Assembly (NCBI GenBank): GCA_964471215.1
Contig: CAYYFC010000009.1
Span: forward strand, 1-44,888
DNA from: Archaeoglobus_B sp964471215
Lineage (GTDB): Archaea > Halobacteriota > Archaeoglobi > Archaeoglobales > Archaeoglobaceae
Length of the DNA stretch: 44,888 nucleotides
Direction of reading: 5' to 3'
The notes under the pieces are model-generated. The model saw only the letters and a program-made list of their open reading frames with translations. It was not told the origin of the DNA and did not search any database. The number at the start of each line of letters is the position of its first letter. Position 1 is the first letter of the stretch. Shown here in pieces: positions 34,763-43,169 of the stretch. The position numbers and the translations under genes are program-made.

Positions 34763-35924
34763 GATAGGAATCGCTGGGAAACCAAATTCAGGAAAGTCAA
34801 CCTTTTTTAAATCCGCAACTCTCATAGATGTAGCTATAGCAAATTACCCCTTCACGACGATAGAGCCGAATGTGGGAATAGCCCATGTAAGGGTTAGATG
34901 CGTATGCGAGGAATTGGGGATAAAGTGCGGTAAGTGTATAGACGGTTGGAGGTTCATACCCGTAAAACTCATAGACGTTGCAGGCTTGGTTCCGGAAGCA
35001 CATAAGGGAAGGGGACTTGGTAATGAGTTTCTAGACAACCTAAGGCAGAGCGAGGCTATAATACATGTAGTGGATTCTTCAGGATCAACTGATGAGGAGG
35101 GAAACGAAATAGGTGTCGGGCAGCATGATCCCTTAAAGGATGTGGAATTCCTTTATAAAGAACTGGACATGTGGCTTTTCGGTATATTGAAGAAGAACTG
35201 GAACAAGATAGTCAGGAGGATAAGCATTGAGAAAAGAGATCCTGTTAAGTACATATCGGAACAGTTAGCAGGTCTTGGATTTAAGGAATGGCATGTAAAA
35301 GAGGCGATAAAAGAGGTCAAAAAGGATGTACTCAATTTTGAAGATGAAGATCTGCTGAATTTTGCCAGAGAATTGAGAAAAAGAAGGATGAAAATGGTTA
35401 TATCTGCAAACAAGGCGGATAAGGCACCTGAAAAATTTATAGAGAGTCTTATGAAGCTGAACGAGATAGTCATACCAACATCGGCCATTTACGAGCTCGT
35501 TTTGAGAACTGCTGCAAAAAACGGATATATAAGATACCTCCCGGGCGATGAAGACTTTGAAATATTAAAAGAACTAAATGAAAAGCAGAAAAGGGTTTTG
35601 GAAAAGATCAGGGCGTTCATGAAAAAATACGGAGGAACCGGTGTTCAAAAGGTTATAAATTCCGTCGTGTTCGATCTCTTAAACTATATAGTAGTTTATC
35701 CTGTTGAAGATGAAAACAGATTCACGGATACAAAGGGAAACGTTCTTCCGGATGCATTTCTTGTAAAAAAGGGTACTACGGCGAGAGATCTTGCATATAT
35801 GATTCATACGGATATAGGTGAAAACTTCATATACGCTATAGATGCTAAGAAAAAGGTCAGAATAGGAGAGGATTATGAGTTAAAACACAACGATGTGATA
35901 AAGATTGTATCTGCTGCAAAATAG
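34755..35924 (+). CDS. Obg/YchF-type GTPase with TGS domain
   Basis: A 389-residue GTPase: G1 GIAGKPNSGKST, G3 DVAGLVP, G4 SANKAD, and a C-terminal TGS domain ending near VKKGTTARDLAYMIHTDIG. It matches the archaeal Drg/YchF-like family, which binds ribosomes or RNA. A CVCEELGIKCGKC insert early in the G domain could bind metal. The start is a TTG overlapping the DUF2095 gene. Confidence 0.93.
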   Translation: MIEIGIAGKPNSGKSTFFKSATLIDVAIANYPFTTIEPNVGIAHVRVRCVCEELGIKCGKCIDGWRFIPVKLIDVAGLVPEAHKGRGLGNEFLDNLRQSEAIIHVVDSSGSTDEEGNEIGVGQHDPLKDVEFLYKELDMWLFGILKKNWNKIVRRISIEKRDPVKYISEQLAGLGFKEWHVKEAIKEVKKDVLNFEDEDLLNFARELRKRRMKMVISANKADKAPEKFIESLMKLNEIVIPTSAIYELVLRTAAKNGYIRYLPGDEDFEILKELNEKQKRVLEKIRAFMKKYGGTGVQKVINSVVFDLLNYIVVYPVEDENRFTDTKGNVLPDAFLVKKGTTARDLAYMIHTDIGENFIYAIDAKKKVRIGEDYELKHNDVIKIVSAAK

Positions 35925-35959
35925 AATAAGATTTATACATCCAAAGTTAGAAATGGTTG

Positions 35960-37186
35960 ATGATTGAAGATCTGCCGACGCTTGATGATATAGACTGCAG
36001 AGATAAATCTGTGCTCGTCAGAATTGACATAAACGCTCCGATAATAAATTCAACAATTCTCGATAAAACACGTTTTGAAAGTCACCTTCCAACACTTAAG
36101 GAACTCGACGATTCAAAGGTCGTGCTTCTAGCGCATCAAAGCAGGCCGGGAAAAAAAGATTTCACACCTTTAAAGATACATGCAGAAGTCTTATCGGATC
36201 TTCTGGGCAAAGAAGTAACGTACCTTGATGAGATATTCAGCAGCAGGGTTATTAAAAGGATAAGGGATATGAAGAAGGGAGATGTTATTTTACTCGAGAA
36301 CGTAAGGTTTTATTCTGAAGAACAGCTTAAGAGGAGTGCTGAAGAGCATTCGAGCTGTCACATGGTTCAAAGACTTAAGGACTGCTTTGACGTATTTGTA
36401 AACGATGCCTTTTCTGCCAGTCATAGAAGTCATGCATCTCTGGTCGGATTCGTCCCAGTTCTACCATCTGTTGTCGGGAGATTGGTTGAAAAGGAAATAA
36501 AGGCTCTGAACAGAGTTCTAAAGGCCAGCGGCAAAAAGATATTTATACTAGGAGGAGCAAAAATAGAAGATTCCGTAAAAGTGCTGAAAAACGTTCTTAT
36601 AAACGGAATAGCCGATAAGGTTGCCCTTACCGGTGTAGTTGCAAACTACTTTCTAATGCTGAGCGGTAAGGAGATAGGTGAAGTAAACAGGAGGGTTGTG
36701 GAGGAGAATAAAGGAGATACTAGGGATGATGAGATGATAGAAATACTCAAAAAATTCAGAGATAAGATAATACTCCCTATGGACGTAGGAATAGAAAAGG
36801 AAGGTGTTAGGAAGGACGTTTCCATTGAAGAATTTGACGGTAAGCACAGGATAATGGACATAGGAATAGAAACTATTTCAATGCTATCGGATGAGATATC
36901 TAAATACGACATAGCTGTTATAAACGGACCTGCAGGGGTTTTTGAAGACGAAAGGTTTACACTGGGTACCTCAGAGATACTCAGAGCTGTATCAAAAGCA
37001 GGTTATTCCGTTGTCGGTGGTGGTCATATAGCCACAGCTGCAAGGATGTTTGGACTTGATAAAGATATGGATCATGTTTCGGTGGCCGGAGGAGCCTGTA
37101 TAAGGTTTTTAAGCGGAGAAAAGCTCGTAGCATTGGAGGTTATAAAAAAGTACTGGAAGGAAAAATGGAGCAGGAGTAATATTTAA
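35960..37186 (+). CDS. pgk: Phosphoglycerate kinase
   Basis: A 408-residue glycolytic/gluconeogenic kinase: VLVRIDINAPI at the start, LAHQSRPG, VFVNDAFSASHRSHASLVGF, FILGGAKIEDSVKVL, and VVGGGHIATAARMFG near the end. It interconverts 1,3-bisphosphoglycerate and 3-phosphoglycerate with ATP/ADP. ATTTATAC (about 35930-35937) predicts a leaderless start at the ATG at 35960; the TTG just before it is less likely. Confidence 0.95.
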   Translation: MIEDLPTLDDIDCRDKSVLVRIDINAPIINSTILDKTRFESHLPTLKELDDSKVVLLAHQSRPGKKDFTPLKIHAEVLSDLLGKEVTYLDEIFSSRVIKRIRDMKKGDVILLENVRFYSEEQLKRSAEEHSSCHMVQRLKDCFDVFVNDAFSASHRSHASLVGFVPVLPSVVGRLVEKEIKALNRVLKASGKKIFILGGAKIEDSVKVLKNVLINGIADKVALTGVVANYFLMLSGKEIGEVNRRVVEENKGDTRDDEMIEILKKFRDKIILPMDVGIEKEGVRKDVSIEEFDGKHRIMDIGIETISMLSDEISKYDIAVINGPAGVFEDERFTLGTSEILRAVSKAGYSVVGGGHIATAARMFGLDKDMDHVSVAGGACIRFLSGEKLVALEVIKKYWKEKWSRSNI

Positions 37187-37210
37187 ATATCAGTTTAAAA
37201 ATCCTTTGAA

Positions 37211-37723
37211 GTGTTTAAACTTATCGAGGAGAGAAAAAGTATTAACCTGCTGCCGAGAAAGGTCTTCTTTACATCTGGTGCAGGTAGTCATGAGGATGCC
37301 CTTATAAGCTTTGAACTCGCCTTAAGAGATGCCGGAATCGAGAAGTTAAACATAGTGAACGTTAGCAGCATATTCCCGCCTAACTGCGAGATAATCGACA
37401 GGAATGAAGGTCTAAAGGAGCTTTCTCCAGGACAGGTTGTATTCTGCGTTATGGCAAAGTTCACGAGCAATAAGGAAGGAAAGACAATTTACGCAAGCAT
37501 AGGAGTTGCATTACCGAGTGACAGCAAGTTGAACGGTTACATAACAGAATACCAGGGTTACTGTGAAGAAGAAGAAGATGTTGGTAGATATGCAGAAGAA
37601 AAGGCATCTTACATGCTTAAAACTGCATTTGGAGTTAATCCAGCCAGAACTTTTAATATAACTAAAAAGGCAAGAGTTGAAAAGAACACAACTGTTCTAG
37701 CGGCTGCAGTCTTTATCATTTAA
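37211..37723 (+). CDS. pdaD: Pyruvoyl-dependent arginine decarboxylase
   Basis: A 170-residue proenzyme that cleaves itself between Ser52 and Ser53 (NIVNVSSIFPP) to form the pyruvoyl group; it makes agmatine from arginine for polyamine synthesis. Supporting parts: FFTSGAGSHEDALISFELALRDAGI and LPSDSKLNGYITEY. The start is a GTG, 25 bases after pgk, so the two may be co-transcribed. Its 3' end overlaps the convergent regulator gene by 8 bases. Confidence 0.95.
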   Translation: MFKLIEERKSINLLPRKVFFTSGAGSHEDALISFELALRDAGIEKLNIVNVSSIFPPNCEIIDRNEGLKELSPGQVVFCVMAKFTSNKEGKTIYASIGVALPSDSKLNGYITEYQGYCEEEEDVGRYAEEKASYMLKTAFGVNPARTFNITKKARVEKNTTVLAAAVFII

Positions 37724-37997
37724 TCAAAAACCTTGCATCCTCAATCCTTTCACTTTTGCAGTTCGGACATTTCGATATCCTCATTCTGTTAGAAGTAAAC
37801 CCGCATTCCCTGCACCTTGGAGGTATCATAAAAAGTCTCTTACCCTTTCTCCTGAGAATCCTCGATATCCTGTCGAGAGTTCTGTATATTTCCTTTTCCC
37901 TATCGGGTTCAAGTCCGAGTCTGATGCAGATCTCTCTGGCAGTCAGACCCCTTTTATCCTCTTCTAAAACTCTTATGATGTCCTCTATAAGGGCCAT
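37716..37997 (-). CDS. Winged-helix regulator with C-terminal zinc ribbon (COG3357-like)
   Basis: A 93-residue protein: an N-terminal helix-turn-helix (IIRVLEEDKRGLTAREICIRLGL, then IYRTLDRISRILRRKGKRL) and a zinc ribbon CREC.....CPNC. It is probably a DNA-binding regulator; targets are unknown. The ATG at 37997 is preferred over an in-frame ATG at 38045 because the shared ATTTAAAT box lies inside that extension. It is divergent from ilvC with 46 bases between the start codons, so it may control ilvC or itself. Confidence 0.75.
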   Translation of the reverse strand: MALIEDIIRVLEEDKRGLTAREICIRLGLEPDREKEIYRTLDRISRILRRKGKRLFMIPPRCRECGFTSNRMRISKCPNCKSERIEDARFLIK

Positions 37998-38015
37998 ATA
38001 GAGATTTAGAAATAA

Positions 38016-38023
38016 ATTTAAAT
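38016..38023. promoter_or_regulatory. Palindromic TATA box shared by ilvC and the divergent regulator
   Basis: ATTTAAAT is its own complement and sits midway between two divergent start codons: about 24 bases before the ilvC ATG (38044) and about 22 before the regulator ATG (37997). No other TATA-like box is visible in the 46-base gap, so one box may serve both leaderless genes. Confidence 0.5.
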
Positions 38024-38043
38024 AAGTTTGGCTAGCAAGAAGC

Positions 38044-39036
38044 ATGGCAAAAATTTATTACGATAAGGATGCGGATTTGAAGTACATCAAGGATAAAAAG
38101 GTTGCAATTCTTGGATATGGAAGCCAGGGAAGGGCTCATGCACTCAATCTAAAGGATTCAGGGGTAGATCTGGTAGTAGGTCTGTACAGGGGGAGCAAGA
38201 GCTGGAAGATTGCTGAAGAGGACGGAATGAAGGTCGATACAGTAGATAAGGTTGTAGAAGAGGGCGATATAATAGTCTTCCTTATACCAGATATGGTTCA
38301 GCCAGAGGTTTACAGAAAACTCGTTAAGGACAGGCTTGAAGAGGGGAAAATGCTAATGTTTGCTCACGGGTTCAACATACACTACAATCAGATAATACCA
38401 CCAGAATTCGTCGATGTGACAATGGTTGCGCCAAAAAGTCCAGGACATCTCGTTAGAAGAATGTTCGTCGAAGGCAAGGGTGTACCTGCTCTGATTGCGA
38501 TCCATCAGAACTACACCGGTAAGGCTCTTGAGATAGCTCTGGCGTATGCAAAGGCAATAGGATGTACAAGAGCTGGTGTAATTGAGACTACTTTTAAGGA
38601 GGAGACTGAAACGGATTTGTTTGGAGAGCAGGTAGATCTGTGCGGAGGTGTGACAGAGCTCATAAAGGCCACGTTTGAAATTCTTGTTGAAGCGGGATAC
38701 CAGCCCGAAGTAGCATATTTCGAGGCCCTTCATGAATTGAAATTAATAGTGGATCTCATATACGAAGGAGGACTTATGAACATGTGGAATTCGGTTAGCG
38801 AAACTGCAAAATACGGCGGTTTGACAAGGGGTAGAAGGATAATAAATGAGAGTGTCAGAGAAGAGATGAGAAAAATACTAAAGGAGATACAAACCGGGGA
38901 ATTCGCCAGAGAGTGGATACTCGAAAACCAAGCCGGCAGACCGGTTTACAACAGATTACTCAGAATGGAAGAAGAACACCCAATCGAGAAGATAGGTAGG
39001 GAATTGAGAGAGATGATGCCTTGGTTAAAAAAATGA
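38044..39036 (+). CDS. ilvC: Ketol-acid reductoisomerase
   Basis: A 330-residue class I enzyme of valine, leucine and isoleucine synthesis. The NAD(P)H site is ILGYGSQGRAHALNLKDSG, followed by VGLYRGSKSW; DMVQPEVY, APKSPGHLVR, the metal-binding EQVDLCGG and EALHELKLIVDLIYEGG follow. Leaderless, with a promoter shared with the Zn-ribbon regulator. Confidence 0.96.
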   Translation: MAKIYYDKDADLKYIKDKKVAILGYGSQGRAHALNLKDSGVDLVVGLYRGSKSWKIAEEDGMKVDTVDKVVEEGDIIVFLIPDMVQPEVYRKLVKDRLEEGKMLMFAHGFNIHYNQIIPPEFVDVTMVAPKSPGHLVRRMFVEGKGVPALIAIHQNYTGKALEIALAYAKAIGCTRAGVIETTFKEETETDLFGEQVDLCGGVTELIKATFEILVEAGYQPEVAYFEALHELKLIVDLIYEGGLMNMWNSVSETAKYGGLTRGRRIINESVREEMRKILKEIQTGEFAREWILENQAGRPVYNRLLRMEEEHPIEKIGRELREMMPWLKK

Positions 39037-39275
39037 ATAACCAAAAAGTATTTTAAACCTTATGTGATCTCTAAAATTGAGCTCCGGTGGTGTAGCCCGG
39101 CCAATCATACGGGACTCTCGATCCCGTGACCCGGGTTCAAATCCCGGCCGGAGCATGGCTTTTTTACCTTGCTCTATTAAAACAAGATCTCTGAGTCTTT
39201 GAATCAACGCATCCTCCACTGAGGCACTTAAATTTATCCCTAACTCTTTAGCCAATTTTTTAACTATGGTCTTAT
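39025..39275 (-). pseudogene. Second SSV-type integrase N-terminal relic, fused into tRNA-Glu
   Basis: On the minus strand a frame reads KTIVKKLAKELGINLSASVE, a ribbon-helix-helix-like stretch that resembles residues 15-45 of the int(N) at 406, then enters tRNA-Glu and continues as LRPGFEPGSRDRESRMIG through the antisense tRNA. A normal N-terminus is missing: the first usable start is a TTG at 39255, and coding-like sequence continues upstream to about 39275 without an ATG. This indicates a decayed integrase half left by an element that lay to the right of tRNA-Glu. The reading frame past the tRNA has no meaning. Confidence 0.5.
39081..39155 (+). tRNA. tRNA-Glu(CTC)
   Basis: A 75-nt cloverleaf: acceptor GCTCCGG/CCGGAGC with discriminator A, anticodon stem CGGGA/TCCCG enclosing CTCTCGA (anticodon CTC), T arm CCGGG-TTCAAAT-CCCGG. 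No CCA is encoded. A TTTTAAAC box (about 39051-39058) lies about 26 bases before the 5' end. Its 3' half is the presumed attachment site of a former element. Confidence 0.95.
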
Positions 39276-39892
39276 AGAAACTGATACATTCACTTTTTAG
39301 TCATATCCGTGTTCAATGCTGGTACCATACGTGTAATTAATATTTTAGTATTATATTATTTAATATTACTTAAATTAACATCTTAATAGGATACATACGA
39401 AACTTTATGAGCTTTAACAATCTCTGAGGTCAGTACCCATTGTTATAACTTCGTAGTTTTCTCTTTAACTGTCATCCCTATAAATCTTCCAGTATCTCTG
39501 ATTTTATCAGAATTATGTGCTATTGTAAATTTCTAACTTGAAATTGAAGATATTATTTAGATAAAATTGTTTTATCTACTACTCAGATTGAATTACTTCC
39601 TTCAGCTCTTCAGACTTAAAATATCTAAGTCCTTTAAGATATTTGGAGGAAGAGGTACCTAATAGTCCATGATTACTTTTCAATTTTCAAACAAAGTTCT
39701 TTGAAAGAATTGCTAAAAGCTATGACAATTCTAATTATATCCATGATTATTGGAGAAATTCTAGGCTTTGTTTCGACTGATCATATGCAAAATAAATTAC
39801 GATTTATATCATTTAAAATTATTTAAATCTATTTCTTTTATTTTAAAAATTAAACCAAAAAGTTTTAATATATTTAATTTCTAAACATCATT
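39276..39892. other. AT-rich, gene-free region right of tRNA-Glu
   Basis: About 0.6 kb of low-GC DNA without an intact gene. On the minus strand at about 39579-39670 a stop-free stretch reads YLKGLRYFKSEELKEVI, which looks like the end of a lost gene. The right end holds TTTAATATA (about 39863-39871), the likely TATA box of the cytochrome gene. Its position beside the integrase relic suggests decayed element DNA. Confidence 0.5.
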
Positions 39893-40975
39893 ATGAGTAG
39901 CAATGGTAAGATGCTAGGTATTGCACTGATATTCGTGCTGTGTTTGGCATTTACACTGGTAAAGGCATCGGCGGCATATGTCATCGTCCCCTGGATTGGT
40001 ATGGGCGGACATTCAAAGCTGGAATGCAGCGACTGCCATACGAAGTTACCTTATCACAGGATAAACGTATCCTCCATAGAGATATGTGAGAAATGCCATG
40101 AAAAGGAAGTTAAGGAGGTAATGGAATCTAAACATGCTGGTTTATGGGCAACACGTCCAGATACAAAGCCAAACACATGCCTAGTCTGTCACAATCCTCA
40201 TCTGGGTGTTGTTAAGGAAAACGGAATATTCGAGAATCAAACTGTTGCAGAATACAATAAGTTTGCGTTTAAGCTGAAAAAGGTCGGAATACTTGAAACA
40301 GAACACACATGGAGGACTTTTGGTTCCATAAGAGAATTCTGTTTGGACTGCCATGGAAGAGGAGATCATGGAAAGAACGTCTCTGACCCTAGCAAGGTTA
40401 CGGGTAGAGAAGGTGTTTGGTTCCAGCACGATTGGTTCGGAAACGATAGACCGATTCCCAAGATAGAAGGATTGGGTGACGAGAGAGGAGCATTACCGAT
40501 GGATGATCCAGACTTCATATCCTATGTAGTATGGAAAATAGAGAAAAAATACTACGGTCCCAGAAACGCTCCTTATGGAAGTATAAATTACAGAAGGGCA
40601 ATAGAAAACTGCAGTCATTCGTGTCATTATGGCGGTGAGTTGTTCGTTATGCACGGCAAAAGAGTTCCTCCCTCAGGCTATGATTGCAGCGATTGTCATC
40701 TGGAAAACCATACGGCTAAGAAGAGAATAGAAATGGGCGTACATGCAACTTATCTATCTCAGGACTGTACAAAGTGTCATATACCCCACACGTTTAAGGC
40801 TCTGGGTGCAAGAGGCATTCCCGCAGAGGTCATACCAACAACGCCAACAACAACGACAACACCTACCGTAGCAACACCTACTGTAACTCCAACCATGCCC
40901 ACTCCAGGTTTCGAGTTGCTTACCGCACTGATATGCCTAGTCCTTGCCTATGTTATAGCGAGAAAGCGAACCTGA
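39893..40975 (+). CDS. Secreted multiheme cytochrome c with PGF-CTERM-like anchor
   Basis: A 360-residue exported protein. A signal peptide (about 7-27, cleavage near ASA-AYV) is followed by seven haem motifs: CX2CH at 45, 65, 96, 150, 265 and 292, and a CX3CH (CSHSCH) at 240. A Thr/Pro-rich stalk (about 315-337) leads to PGF (338-340), one membrane helix and ARKRT, the pattern of PGF-CTERM proteins processed by archaeosortase and lipid-anchored outside the cell. It would carry electrons at the cell surface, possibly to metals or a partner cell. It is predicted leaderless and stands alone near the tRNA-Glu relic. Confidence 0.85.
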   Translation: MSSNGKMLGIALIFVLCLAFTLVKASAAYVIVPWIGMGGHSKLECSDCHTKLPYHRINVSSIEICEKCHEKEVKEVMESKHAGLWATRPDTKPNTCLVCHNPHLGVVKENGIFENQTVAEYNKFAFKLKKVGILETEHTWRTFGSIREFCLDCHGRGDHGKNVSDPSKVTGREGVWFQHDWFGNDRPIPKIEGLGDERGALPMDDPDFISYVVWKIEKKYYGPRNAPYGSINYRRAIENCSHSCHYGGELFVMHGKRVPPSGYDCSDCHLENHTAKKRIEMGVHATYLSQDCTKCHIPHTFKALGARGIPAEVIPTTPTTTTTPTVATPTVTPTMPTPGFELLTALICLVLAYVIARKRT

Positions 40976-41440
40976 CCTCTTTCAATATGTTATTTTATTT
41001 TATTTTCTTTGGTAATAGATTGCGCCTTGCGAAACAGTTAAGTATTTGTTGAGCATTTGTGAGTATAATACATTTATATCATCCTCTCTCAATACATTTA
41101 GCCCGTGACAGAAGCATCGAAACCTCAGCTGAGCTGAGGGGATGTGATGGAAAGCTAAGGATGCGGGAGTTTCATTCCCCTTAAGGGGAAAAGGGGTTAT
41201 CCCGAATGGGACGAGACCGATGATTTACTCCCTATGAACCCAAAGAGGTTGATGTGTCCTAAGGCGGATGTTCGCTCATAAACATCCGCTAAACTCCATT
41301 CTAAAGCACAATCTTCTTTTGTCATCAAGAGGTTATAATCGATCTACAAATCATAAAGCGTAATCTGCAATGAAATTTTTTGTAACTGCATCTGAAGTAC
41401 CACTGTAGCCTTTTTATAATTTTGACTGCAACACATAAGT
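40976..41440. other. Intergenic region with candidate RNA gene
   Basis: No protein gene. It contains a TATA-like box (about 41073-41080), the GC-richer stretch 41101-41290 described separately, and TTTTTATAA (about 41411-41419), the probable TATA box of rlmE, about 26 bases before its ATG. Confidence 0.6.
41101..41290 (+). ncRNA. Candidate structured RNA with its own promoter
   Basis: About 190 bases at roughly 50% GC between AT-rich flanks. It starts about 25 bases after TTTATATC (41073-41080), where transcription should begin. Visible stems: CCTCAGC/GCTGAGG (41123-41139) with a TGA loop; GCATC (41113) with GATGC (41160); the palindrome CCCCTTAAGGGG (41177-41188); and a 9-bp hairpin GCGGATGTT/AACATCCGC at the 3' end (41264-41289). 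It is not SRP, RNase P or 5S RNA by any motif I know. It may be an unknown structural RNA or a fossil IS200/IS605 end. Confidence 0.45.
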
Positions 41441-42031
41441 ATGAAGAATGACAGAAGGGATTACTACTACTGGCTGGCGAAGAAAAAAGGGTACAGGAGT
41501 AGGGCTGCGTTCAAGCTCTTACAGATGAACAAAACGTTTAAGCTCATAAAGAGCGGTGATTGGGTTCTTGATCTCGGTGCAGCACCAGGCGGATGGAGTC
41601 AGGTTGCTGTTGAACTAGGAGCTAGGGTAATTGCAGTCGACATAAACCCCATGAAACCCATAGACGGCGTTCTGTTCATTCAGGGAGATATAACGAGTGA
41701 AGAAACTCTTAAGAAGATAAAAGATGTTAGAAAAAAATTCGATGTAGTTCTGTGCGATGCTTCACCAAAGATAAGCGGTAAATGGACAATAGATCATCTG
41801 ATTTCAATAGATCTTGCAAGATCTGCTTTTAAAATAGCCAGAGAGGTTCTGAGAAGCGGTGGAAACTTTGTCGTAAAGATCTTTCAGGGCGAAGAGATTC
41901 AAAACGTATACAATGAGTTCAAAAACTTCTTCAGATTCAAAAAGTTCCATTCTCCCAAGGCATCCAGGAAGAAAAGCTCGGAAATATATTTTATCGGGAA
42001 GGGTTTCAGGGCGGAAAAGTATTATAAATAG
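41441..42031 (+). CDS. rlmE: rRNA 2'-O-methyltransferase RlmE (FtsJ)
   Basis: A 196-residue SAM-dependent methyltransferase that modifies a uridine in 23S rRNA. It begins with DYYYWLAKKKGYRSRAAFKLLQ (catalytic Lys), then VLDLGAAPGGWSQVAVELG (SAM), LCDASPKISG (catalytic Asp), NFVVKIFQGEE (catalytic Lys) and SRKKSSEIYF (Glu), completing the K-D-K-E set. Predicted leaderless. It is followed closely by the aminotransferase gene. Confidence 0.95.
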   Translation: MKNDRRDYYYWLAKKKGYRSRAAFKLLQMNKTFKLIKSGDWVLDLGAAPGGWSQVAVELGARVIAVDINPMKPIDGVLFIQGDITSEETLKKIKDVRKKFDVVLCDASPKISGKWTIDHLISIDLARSAFKIAREVLRSGGNFVVKIFQGEEIQNVYNEFKNFFRFKKFHSPKASRKKSSEIYFIGKGFRAEKYYK

Positions 42032-42050
42032 ATCCAGTTCGATTTTTGCT

Positions 42051-43169
42051 ATGTTGCTGATGATTCCCGGTCCCGTTCAGCTACATGAGAGGATAATAAG
42101 AGCTATGGCGAGGCAGATGATAGGACATAGAACGGAGGACTTCTCGGAAATACTTCAGTACTGCACCGAAATGTTGAAGAAGTTGTTTAAAACGAGACAC
42201 GACGTCTTTATAATATCGGGAACTGGGACAGCTGGAATGGAAGCCGCAATTGCCTGTTTTTCAAATATAAGAAGGATTACATGTATAGATAATGGAAAAT
42301 TCGGTGATAGACTTGGAAAAATAGCGCTGAGGTATGTCAAAGAGGTTGATATTGTAAGATTCGAGTGGGGAGATTCGGTAGAGCTTGAAGAAGTCGAGAA
42401 GTCTATGGCGGAGGGGAGTGATGCTGTGGCCTTCGTTCACAACGAAACATCTACGGGTATTTTAAATCCGGCAAAAGAAATCGCGAGAATTGCAAAGAAA
42501 TACGATGCATTGGTTATCATGGACGGAATTACAAGTGTTGGAGGAGATGACGTAAGAATGGATGAGTGGGGAATAGACGTCGTGATTGTCGGTAGTCAGA
42601 AGTGCATAGGTGCCCCTCCTGGTCTATGTGCGGTTGCTGTCAGCGAGAGGGCATGGGATTTCTACAGCGAAAGATGCCCGTTTTATCTTGATCTAATGGC
42701 GTATAGAGAAAAGCTCTCTAACTGGCAGACACCTTATACACCCGCACTTCCGCTTTTTTTCGCACTGTACGAAGCTTTAAAAATAATAGAGGAGGAGGGG
42801 ATTGAGAATAGAATAAGAAGACACAGAATTCTTTCCGAAGCTGTGAGAACATGGGCAGTTGAGGCCGGATTGGAGCTTTTTCCGAAGCTCAACGAGTACA
42901 GTTCGTATTCAAATACGGTTACGGCGATAAAAATGCCGAAAGGTATAAGCGATAGGGAGCTTAGAGGTGAGCTGAAAAGGGAATACGGCATTCTGATATC
43001 GGGCGGACAGGAGCATTTAAAGGGAAGGATATTTAGGATAGGAACGATGGGAAACATAGGAAAGGGTGAGCTTATAATGACCCTCTCAGCACTGGAAGAT
43101 ATATTACTCAGAAGGGGAATAATAAGGTCAGCTTTAAATTCAGCGATGGAAATACTTAGAAAGCTATGA
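42051..43169 (+). CDS. Class V aminotransferase (alanine-glyoxylate/serine-type)
   Basis: About 372 residues, PLP-dependent: MIPGPVQLHERIIRAMARQMIGHR at the start, SGTGTAGMEAAI, VHNETSTGILNP, DGITSVGGDDVRMDEWGIDVVIVGSQKCIGAPPG (the PLP lysine is in SQKC) and RIGTMGNI near the end. It resembles archaeal alanine-glyoxylate or broad-specificity aminotransferases; the exact substrates are open. ATTATAAAT (about 42021-42030) supports the ATG at 42051 over the longer frame that overlaps rlmE. Its end overlaps ribC by 4 bases. Confidence 0.9.
   Translation: MLLMIPGPVQLHERIIRAMARQMIGHRTEDFSEILQYCTEMLKKLFKTRHDVFIISGTGTAGMEAAIACFSNIRRITCIDNGKFGDRLGKIALRYVKEVDIVRFEWGDSVELEEVEKSMAEGSDAVAFVHNETSTGILNPAKEIARIAKKYDALVIMDGITSVGGDDVRMDEWGIDVVIVGSQKCIGAPPGLCAVAVSERAWDFYSERCPFYLDLMAYREKLSNWQTPYTPALPLFFALYEALKIIEEEGIENRIRRHRILSEAVRTWAVEAGLELFPKLNEYSSYSNTVTAIKMPKGISDRELRGELKREYGILISGGQEHLKGRIFRIGTMGNIGKGELIMTLSALEDILLRRGIIRSALNSAMEILRKL

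Noticed and set aside
39579..39670. Minus-strand stretch reading YLKGLRYFKSEELKEVI before a stop
   Set aside because: Too short and without a start; may be the end of a dead gene but cannot be assigned.
41161..41280. A 41-codon open frame (GCGSFIPLKGKRGYPEW...) inside the candidate RNA
   Set aside because: No start codon, no family match I know, and the stretch is better explained by RNA stems; kept only as a hint of a possible tnpB-like fossil.
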